Of a stretch of DNA of 40,566 nucleotides, positions 7,278-13,983 are shown piece by piece. Within the stretch, counting starts at the first letter, position 1. Every line of letters starts with the position of its first letter. Origin of the DNA: Collinsella aerofaciens (lineage in GTDB: Bacteria > Actinomycetota > Coriobacteriia > Coriobacteriales > Coriobacteriaceae); assembly GCA_030841765.1 (NCBI GenBank), contig JAUUSS010000004.1:1-40566 (forward strand), written 5' to 3'. The notes below the pieces were generated by a model. It made no database searches, had not been told where the DNA came from, and saw only the letters and a program-made list of their open reading frames with translations. The position numbers and the translations under genes were made by a program.

Positions 7278-8438
7278 TTAAGAAGCTTGATGAAAAAGTG
7301 CATGGAGTTTGTCACAAGGCAACAGGAATTGGATTTGCTTCAATGGGTCATATTCTTTCTCACAATATGTAACTAGTAAGTCGCCGTTTGATAATGAGCG
7401 CATACCTACAAAATAAGGCTTCTTAAGGGGAATGGGGAAATTGGCTGCTATTATTTTACCACTTTCGACCTCAATTGCATAGAGCGGGCATTCTTTTTCT
7501 TTTAATGTGTCGTCGTCCTTCACATTACTTTCTATAAAGAAAATATATGTGCTGTTTTGTGATTCTGAATTGATTGTGGAAATCGCATAGGAAACATTTC
7601 CGTCTGCCCCTTTCATGATCAATTCTGTTCCGTTTGACGTTCGTTTGCAAATGTAACTCGTCAGGCTTTCGTAGGTGCGAAAAACAATATAATCGCCGAC
7701 CAGCAAAAAATCCAGAGGTTGTTCCTCGCCGATGATGTTTTCAAATCCCGGTACCGCCTCCGTTTCCAGTAATTTTCCATTATGATCATAGTGATAGAGA
7801 AAAAACTTGTATGAGCCGGAAATCCGGCGGCGGCCAAAGCCGTAAATCTCACCGTCTTTCACGGCGAAGCGCTCAATCAACGTGCCTTCGCTATCCGTCC
7901 AATCTACGTCGTTTTCATATATTTCACGGATGATTTCTTTCTTGGTTCCATCAAGAGAATAAATTGTGGCGACTGTTAATGTCGCATATTCGATTTTTTT
8001 CGATGGCGCCTTTACGACATAGTAAGAAAGAAAATGCTCTTCATCAATTTTGCAGAGATAGATGAGAGGTGAATTCAACTTGAATTCATCGACGATTTCT
8101 ACCTTGCCTGTGTTGCAGTCGATTCGTGTCAGCTTCATATCGTGCCCATCTTCTTCTTCAAATTGAGAAGTATAGCTTCTCCACTCATATAAGTATCGGT
8201 TCTTAAGTGTGATATAGGAACCTGAGCCAACTTGCCAAGATGGAAAGCCATCAAGGTATATCAAAGGAATTTCTTTGTAAGTTTTTTCATCAATTAAGAT
8301 TTCTGTGATATCTATTTATTGTTTATCTGCGTTATATAGCGATTTTGCTCCGAAATAGTTTTGACTAAATTTTTCTGTAATTGTAAGCCCAATTTCATTT
8401 TTTTCTATGGCCTTTTGAAAAGAAGCATCCCAATTCAT
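7278..8438 (-). pseudogene. Decayed gene for a beta-propeller-like protein (in-frame TAA)
   Basis: The downstream part (7278-8264) reads 328 codons of strand-rich sequence with repeated polar blades (for example GKVEIVDEFKLNSPLIYLCK), suggesting a propeller-like fold. Upstream in the same frame, ATG at 8438 opens 40 sensible codons (MNWDASFQKAIEKNEIGL and more). They end at a TAA (8316-8318), after which IDITEILIDEKTYKEIP leads without break into the downstream part. No ATG or ribosome binding site restarts the second part well; only TTG at 8264 is available. I read this as a single gene broken by a nonsense mutation. Function is unknown. Confidence 0.65.
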
Positions 8439-8645
8439 TCGATGGGTATCAAAATAATATGTTTAAAGAAAGACTAACAATTTGTCTGTAACATTTGATG
8501 CGTCCTATATGCGCAGTCAGGCGATGCCGAAAGCAAGGCCTTTCGCGCCAGATTATTTGTGGCGGCGCAAACCGGTGCGTGAGGATGACGAAAAAGGGGA
8601 CGGCTCTTTTTTGCTTTTTCATGTTCACAATTTACAAATTGTCTA

Positions 8646-8673
8646 TTGACTTTGGACTTCAATCCTTTATGAT
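8646..8673 (+). promoter_or_regulatory. Promoter for the ABC exporter genes
   Basis: TTGACT (8646-8651) and TATGAT (8668-8673) are spaced 16 bases, followed 36 bases later by the ATG at 8710. Upstream, 8587-8620 holds an A-rich stretch with GGGGACGGCTCTTTTTTGC, reminiscent of short interspersed repeats in Clostridia. I saw no second copy in this window. Confidence 0.65.
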
Positions 8674-8709
8674 GGAAGAAAACGGAACACGCCTGAAGGA
8701 GGCTGCAAC

Positions 8710-9420
8710 ATGGCGAACCTGATCGACATAGAGCACCTGTCGAAATCCTATGGAAAAAACAAGGTGCTGGAGGATATTTCCGTCTCGTTTGAGGGGGGGA
8801 ATATCATCGGGCTGCTCGGCCCGAATGGCAGCGGCAAAACCTCGCTGATTAAAATTATGACCGGCCTGATTAATGATTATGAAGGCAGCGTAAAAATTGA
8901 CGGTCACAGCCCAGATCCGTATACGAAGAGCATCGTTGCTTATCTGCCGGAAAAAACCTATCTGGCAGATTGGATGCGGCCTGTAGACGCGGTAAACTAT
9001 TTTGCCGATTTTTATGAGGATTTTGACAAGGCAAAGGCGGTTTCTATGATCAACAGCTTTCGCCTGCCGATGAAGCAAAAGATCAAATCTATGTCCAAAG
9101 GCATGCAGGAAAAGCTACAGCTGGTTCTGGTAATGTGCCGCAAAGCGAGGCTCTACCTGCTCGACGAGCCGCTTGGCGGCGTTGATCCCGCTGCCCGTGC
9201 GTTTATCCTGGATTTTATTATGAAGAACTATGCGGAGAATGCCTCCATTATCCTTTCAACACATTTGATTAACGATCTGGAGCGCATTTTTGACCGTGCG
9301 CTGATGATCGGCAATGGAAAAGTGTTGGTCAACACTGCGGTGGAGGAGATCCATGCCTCCGGCAAAACGCTGGAGGAAACGTTTAAGGAGGTGTTCGCTT
9401 ATGCTTGGGAAATTAATTAA
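8710..9420 (+). CDS. ABC transporter ATP-binding protein (YtrB/BcrA type)
   Basis: A 236-residue ATPase with Walker A GPNGSGKT at residues 37-44, a variant signature SKGMQ, Walker B LYLLDEPLGGVDP and the switch His in LSTHL. Residues downstream (RALMIGNGKVL) are standard for the drug or peptide exporter branch. It would energise export through the membrane partner encoded immediately downstream, whose start codon overlaps its end. The usual GntR regulator of ytr-type operons is missing upstream; only decayed sequence is found there. Confidence 0.9.
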   Translation: MANLIDIEHLSKSYGKNKVLEDISVSFEGGNIIGLLGPNGSGKTSLIKIMTGLINDYEGSVKIDGHSPDPYTKSIVAYLPEKTYLADWMRPVDAVNYFADFYEDFDKAKAVSMINSFRLPMKQKIKSMSKGMQEKLQLVLVMCRKARLYLLDEPLGGVDPAARAFILDFIMKNYAENASIILSTHLINDLERIFDRALMIGNGKVLVNTAVEEIHASGKTLEETFKEVFAYAWEIN

Positions 9421-10222
9421 GCATGAGTTTCAGTCGAGCGCCCATTCTGTAATGAATATTTACATAGCCGCTGCGGTCGCGCTTGCCGCAATGCTGCTCT
9501 CCTATGCGGTGAAAGTCACCTGGGTTGGCGTTATCGGATCGATCGCCCTGATTATCATCGGGCTGATCTGCGTGGTGATTACCCTGGTGGCGGTTGTTAC
9601 CAATTTTAACCGGACGCTTTACGGGGCGGAGGGCTATCTCAGCTATACACTGCCGGTCAAAAGCAGCGCTCTGCTTGCCTCTAAAGCGATCGTCTCCTTT
9701 GTTTGGGTGTTGCTCAGCTATATTTTTATGATCGCAACGTTTTTTATCGTCTTTGCGTATGTGCAGTCTTCCATTGGCGAAGAGGTTGGCAGCATGATGG
9801 ATATGCTTATGGCCACGGCTGGCCTACCCTCCATGCAGGCGATTGGGAAGGCGCTTGCCGTAACGGCGGTGGGCATGTTCATTCAAATCGCGGTGTTTGT
9901 ATCCGCCGTGTTTTTTGCTGTGACGGTGGCGAATGTCCGCCCGTTCCAGCGGTTTGGGATTCTCACGGCGCTGGCGGTTTTTTTTCTGATCTATATTGTG
10001 ATGCAGGTTCTTCTATATGTGGCGACCACCTACATCCCGTTGACCGTTGTGATTAACACGGCAGGCAAGATTGTAGTTTCCTTCTCCACCAGCATGGCGG
10101 CCAAGGGGGCGCAGGAGGGGATGGTAATCGGCATCGCGGGCTTTGTCATCGAGCTTTTAATTGCCTCCGGCCTGTTTGTGGGCACCAACGCATTGATGAA
10201 AACAAAAATCAATCTTAAATAA
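9401..10222 (+). CDS. ABC-2 type transporter permease
   Basis: A 273-residue protein with six hydrophobic segments, starting MLGKLIKHEFQSSAHSV, a common opening of ABC-2 permeases of the YtrC/YtrD kind. The ATG at 9401 has AAGGAGGTG upstream. It overlaps the last 20 bases of the ATPase gene in another frame, so the pair is coupled and forms one exporter. A terminator follows at once. Substrate is unknown; relatives export peptides or cell-wall-active antibiotics. Confidence 0.85.
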   Translation: MLGKLIKHEFQSSAHSVMNIYIAAAVALAAMLLSYAVKVTWVGVIGSIALIIIGLICVVITLVAVVTNFNRTLYGAEGYLSYTLPVKSSALLASKAIVSFVWVLLSYIFMIATFFIVFAYVQSSIGEEVGSMMDMLMATAGLPSMQAIGKALAVTAVGMFIQIAVFVSAVFFAVTVANVRPFQRFGILTALAVFFLIYIVMQVLLYVATTYIPLTVVINTAGKIVVSFSTSMAAKGAQEGMVIGIAGFVIELLIASGLFVGTNALMKTKINLK

Positions 10223-10230
10223 TTTTATTA

Positions 10231-10266
10231 GGCGGAGGGCGCTTCACGCGCTACTCCGCCTTTTTT
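10231..10266 (+). terminator. Intrinsic terminator of the ABC operon
   Basis: GGCGGAG pairs with CTCCGCC with an inner GCGC/GCGC extension, followed by TTTTTT. It ends the exporter operon and lies 26 bases before the cyclase gene. Confidence 0.9.
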
Positions 10267-10292
10267 GCGGAAAAACGACAGGAGGTGTTTCA

Positions 10293-10700
10293 TTGAAACT
10301 GATTGATATCTCTTCCGATTTGCTCACGGCACCGGTTTATCCGGGCGACCCGGAGCCACGCCTGCACGTGGTTAGCCGGATCGCAAATGGAGATGAGTGC
10401 AATCTGTCCGCTCTGTATGCCTGCCTGCATACGGGCACGCATGCGGATGCACCCATGCACTTTATCGAAGGGGGAAAGAGCATTTCAGAAATGCCGCTCG
10501 AGTGTTTTATCGGCCCCTGTACCGTGCTGGAGATCGAGCCGGGGCCGGTGACGGGCGAGCAGATTGACGCACTGGTAAAGCCCGGCTGTGAACGCGTGCT
10601 GTTTAAAAGCGGCGGCGGCGCCTATTTTTTGGAAAGTGCAGGCGATGAACTGGCCATGCTCGGCGTGCGTTTGGTAGGGACAGATGCGCAGTCTGTTGGC
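10293..10700 (+). pseudogene. Truncated cyclase / kynurenine formamidase-like gene
   Basis: The N-terminal 136 codons belong to the cyclase family (PF04199), metal-dependent hydrolases related to kynurenine formamidase. LHTGTHADAPMHF carries the metal-binding His and Asp residues, and the conserved GTDAQSVG comes at codons 129-136. Normal members continue about 70 residues with a second His. Here homology stops right after GTDAQSVG at about 10700, and the frame goes on into unrelated low-complexity residues to 10871. The start is TTG behind GGAGGTG. The missing end suggests a deletion or insertion junction close to the prophage. Confidence 0.75.
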
Positions 10701-10767
10701 TGCCCTGGAAATCAAGCCCGCCCATGTAGAATTGCAGGAAGAACGCAAATACGGGCACCGGGCCTAA
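10701..10767 (+). pseudogene. 3' fragment of an unidentified gene
   Basis: In the frame one base off the cyclase, codons read ALEIKPAHVELQEERKYGHRA and then stop at 10765-10767. The composition is that of a normal protein C-terminus, unlike the cyclase frame here. I take it as the tail of a second gene joined to the truncated cyclase. It could also be the last gene of a former neighbouring mobile element. Confidence 0.4.
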
Positions 10768-10856
10768 ACGGGCGACCGGGAGAACCCGGGAAAACCCCGA
10801 AAACGCCGCAGGTACAACAAAAATCGGTGGAAGCCAACCCGAAAAAAATGAAAAAA

Positions 10857-10892
10857 ATTGCGATCCAGTGAAAACCGGATTGCAATTTTTTT
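10857..10892 (+). terminator. Strong terminator before the prophage
   Basis: TTGCGATCC pairs with GGATTGCAA (one G-U pair) across GTGAAAAC, with an A run before and eight T residues after. It can act on both strands. It ends host-side transcription just left of the prophage end region. Confidence 0.85.
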
Positions 10893-10963
10893 TGACCCTA
10901 AAACGGGCAATTTGATGCGGTTATAGAAAATAAGCAAAAAGCGGCGCACGGCGCGTTATTATA

Positions 10964-11120
10964 CGTTTAAAAGAAATTTAAACGTTTATGCGCTGCTGAG
11001 CCAGAAACGCCGGAAATCATTGATACATAAGGGCTTGCGGGGAATGCAGAGCATTTAAACGGTGCGTTTACGGCGGCGCGGATGAGGGGCAAATAATCAG
11101 AGTTTAACTACCGTTTAAAT
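10964..11120. repeat. Cluster of CGTTTAAAT sites at the left end
   Basis: Four good matches to (C)CGTTTAAA(T) or its reverse lie at 10964-10971, 976-984, 11053-11063 and 11111-11120. The same motif is repeated in the non-coding region before the terminase gene (23330-23552). Clusters of this sort at a Mu-like end suggest transposase (MuA-type) binding sites, whose Mu consensus also begins CGTTT. Binding has not been shown. Confidence 0.6.
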
Positions 11121-11127
11121 TGAAATC

Positions 11128-11219
11128 AATGGGACATAAAAAAATTTTTGAATGGGACATGTCCCATTAAGTAGATACGTTGTTTGCGGGCATTTTGGGC
11201 CGGTTTTGCATGTCCCATT
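11128..11219. repeat. Inverted copies of AATGGGACAT
   Basis: Four copies of AATGGGACAT or its complement occur at 11128-11137 (+), 11151-11160 (+), 11159-11168 (-) and 11210-11219 (-). The middle pair forms the palindrome AATGGGACATGTCCCATT. Inward-facing copies begin TGTCCC, with the TG that starts Mu-family ends. These may be the true terminal repeats of the prophage or abutted ends of two elements. Confidence 0.55.
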
Positions 11220-11338
11220 CAATTGGAAATTATTATATCAAAACAAGAAAATTAAATGCTTCCAAAATGGCAATTTAAATTTCAATATGCGTAAATAAAA
11301 AAAGTTAAAATAAGCCCCAAAAAGATTGCAAAAAAGCA

Positions 11339-11367
11339 TTGACTACCACGGCATACCGTGGTATAAT
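11339..11367 (+). promoter_or_regulatory. Strong promoter with internal palindromic operator
   Basis: TTGACT (11339-11344) and TATAAT (11362-11367) are spaced 17 bases. The spacer is occupied by a perfect inverted repeat TACCACGG-CATA-CCGTGGTA (11344-11363), an operator-like site that would block polymerase. It drives the small membrane-peptide gene at 11393. Confidence 0.85.
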
Positions 11368-11392
11368 ATAGACAATGAAAGGAGGTGATACG

Positions 11393-11521
11393 GTGAACAG
11401 GTTGGAAGCCATCTGCAGCATCTGGGCATGCGTAAACGGTACATTAGCAATCGTGATCAGCATCATCAGTTTGCGGCAGAAAAAAACCGCCCCTAGCAAA
11501 TCCAAGCGCAAGCGGCGGTAG
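11393..11521 (+). CDS. 42-aa membrane peptide, candidate type I toxin
   Basis: Start GTG is behind an extended AAAGGAGGTGAT. The product VNRLEAICSIWACVNGTLAI continues with a hydrophobic helix and a highly basic tail (SKSKRKRR). One membrane helix plus a charged tail is the architecture of holin-like and type I toxins of Bacillota. A consensus promoter on the opposite strand (11567-11595) would produce an antisense RNA over the 3' end. Alternatively it is an ordinary small phage membrane protein. The gene has a strong promoter of its own. Confidence 0.6.
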   Translation: MNRLEAICSIWACVNGTLAIVISIISLRQKKTAPSKSKRKRR

Positions 11522-11527
11522 GTAAGA

Positions 11528-11555
11528 GGATGGGGGCCCGCAAGGGTCTCCATCC
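11528..11555. other. 12-bp GCAA-tetraloop hairpin
   Basis: GGATGGGGGCCC (11528-11539) pairs through all 12 positions with GGGTCTCCATCC (11544-11555), using two G-U pairs, and closes with a GCAA tetraloop. No T run follows on either strand, so it is not a plain terminator. It lies seven bases after the toxin-like gene and at the 5' end of the predicted antisense RNA, where such hairpins start RNA-RNA pairing. Confidence 0.75.
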
Positions 11556-11566
11556 GACCCAACCCT

Positions 11567-11595
11567 ATTATACCCGGATAAAATGCGCAAGTCAA
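11567..11595 (-). promoter_or_regulatory. Antisense promoter facing the toxin-like gene
   Basis: On the bottom strand, TTGACT (11590-11595) and TATAAT (11567-11572) are spaced exactly 17 bases. Transcription would start near 11560 and run left through the GCAA hairpin and the small gene at 11393-11521. Confidence 0.8.
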
Positions 11596-11747
11596 CATTA
11601 TTACTGGTATGCCTGACGGCGGCGCTGCTGATCGCAGCCTATCCCCTGCCCGGCGCATGGCGCACTGCGGCGATCATCGGCGCGGCGGCGGCAGGTACGG
11701 CGGCGCTGATTACGGCTATCAGAGGCCACCAAAGGAGGCACGACTAA
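11583..11747 (+). CDS. Small membrane protein (54 aa)
   Basis: Starts MRKSTLLLVCLTAALLIAAY and contains a second Ala-rich hydrophobic segment, ending RGHQRRHD. Two membrane helices with a basic tail are predicted. The ATG has only a weak upstream site, and the antisense promoter -35 lies within its first codons. Its stop TAA overlaps the ATG of the next gene, which supports its being translated. The family is not recognised. Confidence 0.5.
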   Translation: MRKSTLLLVCLTAALLIAAYPLPGAWRTAAIIGAAAAGTAALITAIRGHQRRHD

Positions 11748-11950
11748 TGGCGGATAAGACCAGGCTCCAGCAGATGCGGGAGGAGCAGGGCTACAGCCGG
11801 GCGGCGTTTGCCCGCGCGACGGGAATCCCCTTGCGGACGCTCGAAGATTGGGACGCGCAGCGATACGCGCCGACCAATGTCTATCAGCTGCTCAAGGCGG
11901 CCCGCGTTCTGGGCTGCCACATTGAAGATATTATTGAGGAAACCGAATAA
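11747..11950 (+). CDS. HTH protein (67 aa), phage regulator
   Basis: A single-domain helix-turn-helix protein: YSRAAFARATGIPLRTLEDW, then RVLGCHIEDIIEE. The trailing I-E-D-I-hydrophobic pattern is common to small Cro-like proteins of Bacillota. The ATG at 11747 follows AAAGGAGG and overlaps the previous stop. A strong terminator comes 14 bases after its stop, so the 11393-11950 genes form a separate left-end unit. It may bind the palindromic operator at 11344, which is inference. Confidence 0.75.
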   Translation: MADKTRLQQMREEQGYSRAAFARATGIPLRTLEDWDAQRYAPTNVYQLLKAARVLGCHIEDIIEETE

Positions 11951-11964
11951 CCCGGCAATGTTCA

Positions 11965-11999
11965 ATAGGCTCGGATCATTACGATCCGGGCCTATTTTT
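11965..11999 (+). terminator. Intrinsic terminator of the left-end unit
   Basis: ATAGGC-T-CGGATC pairs with GATCCG-G-GCCTAT, followed by TTTTTG. It ends the small left-end operon before the convergent repressor gene. Confidence 0.9.
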
Positions 12000-12111
12000 G
12001 TGCTTTATTGGAACCAAAATAACCGAATACGTTATTTTACAACAAAAACGGGACGTAGGCACACGGGCGCGATAGGATAAGGGCATAAGACAGCGGCGAA
12101 ACGCGAGGAGG

Positions 12112-12621
12112 CTACTCCCTGCGGTATTGCGGGAGCTGCTGGAGCTCGTCGGCGCGCTCCAAGAGCTTATCGCGCCCGGCCCGGTTAAGAGCCAGAAAAA
12201 CACCGATTAAACGGTCGATCTCCTCCGCTGTCCAGTCTGGATCGGCGGCGTTGGTGACGACGCTGGAGGTCATGCGGGTCAGCACACTCTCAAGCATCTC
12301 CGTAGCGCGCAGCCGGTTGGACGACTTGGTGGCCCGGTACGCATCCTTAAAGCGATACATCAGGTTATCTAGCGCATCCAGCCCATTGAGCACCTGCCCA
12401 TCACGGACGATCAGGGCAGAGCGATCAACCCCACCGCGCAGGTAATCGCCGGTCACGCCAAAATACCTCTCAAGGATGGCCATTGATCGGCTGTTAGGCT
12501 CTCGGCGGCCAGACTCATAGCTATTAATCGCATGTATAGATATACCTGTTTCTTGCGCCAATCCTGCCTGAGTTAATCCGCGCTGGTTGCGCAAGTCCTT
12601 AAGTGTATTAGCTATGCTCAC
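12112..12621 (-). CDS. Prophage repressor, XRE family (c-type)
   Basis: A 169-residue repressor. Residues 1-60 form the HTH (LTQAGLAQETGISIHAINSY, then ERYFGVTGDYLRGG); the rest is a helical oligomerisation domain without the Ser/Lys peptidase signature of LexA-type repressors. GTG at 12621 follows AGGAGTG; upstream ATGs are unsupported. It is the only early gene on this strand and stands back to back with the Cro-like gene across three operators. It should maintain lysogeny by closing the rightward promoter at 12702. Without an autocleavage domain, induction probably depends on the antirepressor. Confidence 0.88.
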   Translation of the reverse strand: MSIANTLKDLRNQRGLTQAGLAQETGISIHAINSYESGRREPNSRSMAILERYFGVTGDYLRGGVDRSALIVRDGQVLNGLDALDNLMYRFKDAYRATKSSNRLRATEMLESVLTRMTSSVVTNAADPDWTAEEIDRLIGVFLALNRAGRDKLLERADELQQLPQYRRE

Positions 12622-12668
12622 TGCAGTCACTCCTCTAATTGGGCTGCAGTTATTATAGCACTTAGTAT

Positions 12669-12754
12669 GTACGTATGTACACAAAAAAATTAAAAAACAA
12701 CTTGACAAGTACGTTAGTACGTAGTAATATATAAATTGTTAAGTACGAGCGTAC
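12669..12754. promoter_or_regulatory. Early promoter with three GTAC-N4-GTAC operators
   Basis: Operators of form GTAC-N4-GTAC lie at 12669-12680 (GTAT spacer), 12709-12720 (GTTA) and 12743-12754 (GAGC). The rightward promoter TTGACA (12702-12707) and TAATAT (12725-12730), spaced 17, is straddled by the second site, with the third just downstream. A leftward TATAAT near 12650 serves the repressor gene. The layout parallels lambda OR, with repressor and Cro competing. Confidence 0.85.
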
Positions 12755-12774
12755 AATAATCGGAAGGAGATGTA

Positions 12775-13002
12775 ATGATGTTAGTCGCAAAACGAACAGA
12801 TATCCAAAAACGCCGCGAAGCAAAAGGCTTATCTCGTAAGAAGTTATCCCAGCAAGCCGGATTACCTGATAATGCAGTATGCCGCATTGAACGCGGAGAA
12901 AATAAGTATACCCATCCGCTTAGAGCTGCCGCCATTGCCCAAGCCCTCGGATGTAAAGTGGAGGATATCTTTTATGTGGACAAGCAGGAGCAGAGCGCAT
13001 AA
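12775..13002 (+). CDS. Cro-like XRE regulator
   Basis: A 75-residue single HTH protein (LSRKKLSQQAGLPDNAVCRI, then ALGCKVEDIFYV). It is the first rightward gene after the operators, the Cro position. Start codons ATGATG at 12775 and 12778 both follow AAGGAG; either may be used. It is expected to bind the GTAC operators and shut down repressor synthesis. The hammerhead ribozyme at 13059 lies after it in the same transcript. Confidence 0.82.
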   Translation: MMLVAKRTDIQKRREAKGLSRKKLSQQAGLPDNAVCRIERGENKYTHPLRAAAIAQALGCKVEDIFYVDKQEQSA

Positions 13003-13058
13003 AGGATTTACATGCAATCCCTAATATCATAAGGAATCGATAAATTATCGAGTACCTA

Positions 13059-13123
13059 CCAGTCGAAACCGCCGAGCGGGCGGTCACCGTGAATTGGCCT
13101 ACACGGTCTGACGAGACAGGCCA
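13059..13123 (+). ncRNA. Hammerhead ribozyme 1 (open stem II)
   Basis: All core parts are present in order: GTC (stem II), GAAA (13065-13068), stem III CCGCC/GGCGG (69-73/79-83), TC with cleavage after 13085, stem I ACCGTG/CACGGT (86-91/102-107), CTGACGA (108-114), GAC closing stem II (115-117). The stem I loop TGGCCT (95-100) is complementary to AGGCCA (118-123), a pseudoknot just before the ribosome binding site GAAAGGA. The next gene starts at 13140. Cleavage would leave a stem III hairpin at the 3' end of the cro mRNA and a 5'-OH on the antirepressor mRNA. Confidence 0.92.
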
Positions 13124-13139
13124 GAAAGGAACATTGACA

Positions 13140-13823
13140 ATGCAAGAGTTACAGATTTTTAGGCACCCCGACTTTGGCGAACTTGGATTGCTGGAAATCA
13201 ATGGGAAACCATATTTCCCGGCAAAAGCCGCCGCCAGATGCCTTGGTTACAAGGACACAAACAACGCTATCAAGCGGCATTGTAGGTGGGTGGCGAAACA
13301 CCACCTACCTCACCCGCAGAATCCAGAGAAGCAGATCGTGATGAACCTGATCCCGGAGGGCGACCTCTACCGCCTGATCACGCACAGCAGGCTCCCCAAA
13401 GCCGAGGAGTTTGAGCGCTGGGTTTTTGATGAGGTGCTCCCGACGATCCGGCGGCAAGGCTCCTACATGCCGGACATTACCGCGATCATCCGGCAGACGG
13501 TCGCGGAAACCGTGGCGGAGGTCATGAAACAGATGATCCCGGTTATGATTACGGCGATACAGTCTGCGCAGCCTACGCCGCAGCCAGAGCCTGAGAAGCC
13601 AAAACAACGCCGATGGAAAAGGCCGGTCAGCATTATCTCCAGACTGGATACCAACCTGCGGCGCGAAGTGGAGAGCATGCTCTGCGACGGCAGGTATACA
13701 TACTCTGATGTTGCACAGTATCTTGCAAGTCAAGGCGTGCCGATATCCATCGCATCAGTATGCCGCTATGCAAAAATGCTGTACGTGAACTACAACGATG
13801 AAGAAGGGAGGCTCGAAGCGTGA
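13140..13823 (+). CDS. BRO-N antirepressor with gp27-type C-terminal domain
   Basis: A 227-residue protein. The N-terminal Bro-N domain (about 1-100) shows IFRHPDFGELGLLEINGKPYF, AARCLGYKD and LITHSRLPKAEEFERWVFDE, usual for phage antirepressors. A proline-rich linker follows. The C-terminal 45 residues (LRREVESMLCDG, YTYSDVAQYLASQGVPIS, SVCRYAK) closely resemble the N-terminus of the gp27-like protein at 22170. ATG 13140 is chosen over an upstream frame start inside the ribozyme. It is expected to counter the repressor at 12112 on induction. Confidence 0.88.
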   Translation: MQELQIFRHPDFGELGLLEINGKPYFPAKAAARCLGYKDTNNAIKRHCRWVAKHHLPHPQNPEKQIVMNLIPEGDLYRLITHSRLPKAEEFERWVFDEVLPTIRRQGSYMPDITAIIRQTVAETVAEVMKQMIPVMITAIQSAQPTPQPEPEKPKQRRWKRPVSIISRLDTNLRREVESMLCDGRYTYSDVAQYLASQGVPISIASVCRYAKMLYVNYNDEEGRLEA

Positions 13824-13903
13824 AAGGCATCATTTTTGGCGTGCCGCTGGCCGCCGTGCTGATTGCAGTGTTAGGAGCCATGCAGGCACTGGGCCTGCTA
13901 TGA
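13820..13903 (+). CDS. 27-aa single-helix membrane peptide
   Basis: GTG start at 13820 overlaps the preceding TGA (GTGA) and is served by GGGAGG. The product VKGIIFGVPLAAVLIAVLGA plus seven residues is one hydrophobic helix. Its stop codon touches stem II of hammerhead 2, so ribozyme cleavage would separate it from the next gene. The family is not recognised; coupled translation with the antirepressor makes it probably real. Confidence 0.6.
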   Translation: MKGIIFGVPLAAVLIAVLGAMQALGLL

Positions 13904-13967
13904 GTCGAAACCGCCCGAGCGGGCGGTCTTGCGGAGACGGCCTCCCGCAGCTGATGAGACAGGCCGT
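13904..13967 (+). ncRNA. Hammerhead ribozyme 2 (open stem II)
   Basis: GTC (904-906), GAAA (13907-13910), stem III CCGCCC-GAGC-GGGCGG (911-926), cleavage after C13928, stem I TTGCGG/CCGCAG (929-934/945-950), CTGATGA (951-957), GAC (958-960). The stem I loop ACGGCCT (937-943) is perfectly complementary over 7 bases to AGGCCGT (961-967), directly before AGAAAGGAG of the next gene. Against copy 1, stems I and III and the pseudoknot differ by compensating changes, while the core is kept. Confidence 0.93.
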
Positions 13968-13983
13968 GAGAAAGGAGATCAAA

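Larger units (their letters stand above)
11393..11560 (-). ncRNA. Predicted antisense antitoxin RNA (extent uncertain)
   Basis: Inferred from the antisense promoter, the hairpin next to its start and the overlap with the membrane-peptide gene. The left limit is unknown; the operator palindrome at 11344-11363 followed by a T-rich stretch on this strand is one possible end. No open frame of note lies on this strand here. Confidence 0.45.

Noticed and set aside
11528..11555. GCAA hairpin as an intrinsic terminator
   Set aside because: No T run follows on either strand; it fits better as a stability or antisense-pairing structure.
13035..13055. TCGAT-AAATT-ATCGA hairpin as part of hammerhead 1
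   Set aside because: It lies outside the ribozyme and has no equivalent before hammerheads 2 and 3.
13089..13139. Extended N-terminus for the antirepressor starting at 13089
   Set aside because: It would be translated from hammerhead 1 stem I and loop and has no ribosome binding site. The ATG at 13140 has GAAAGGA upstream.
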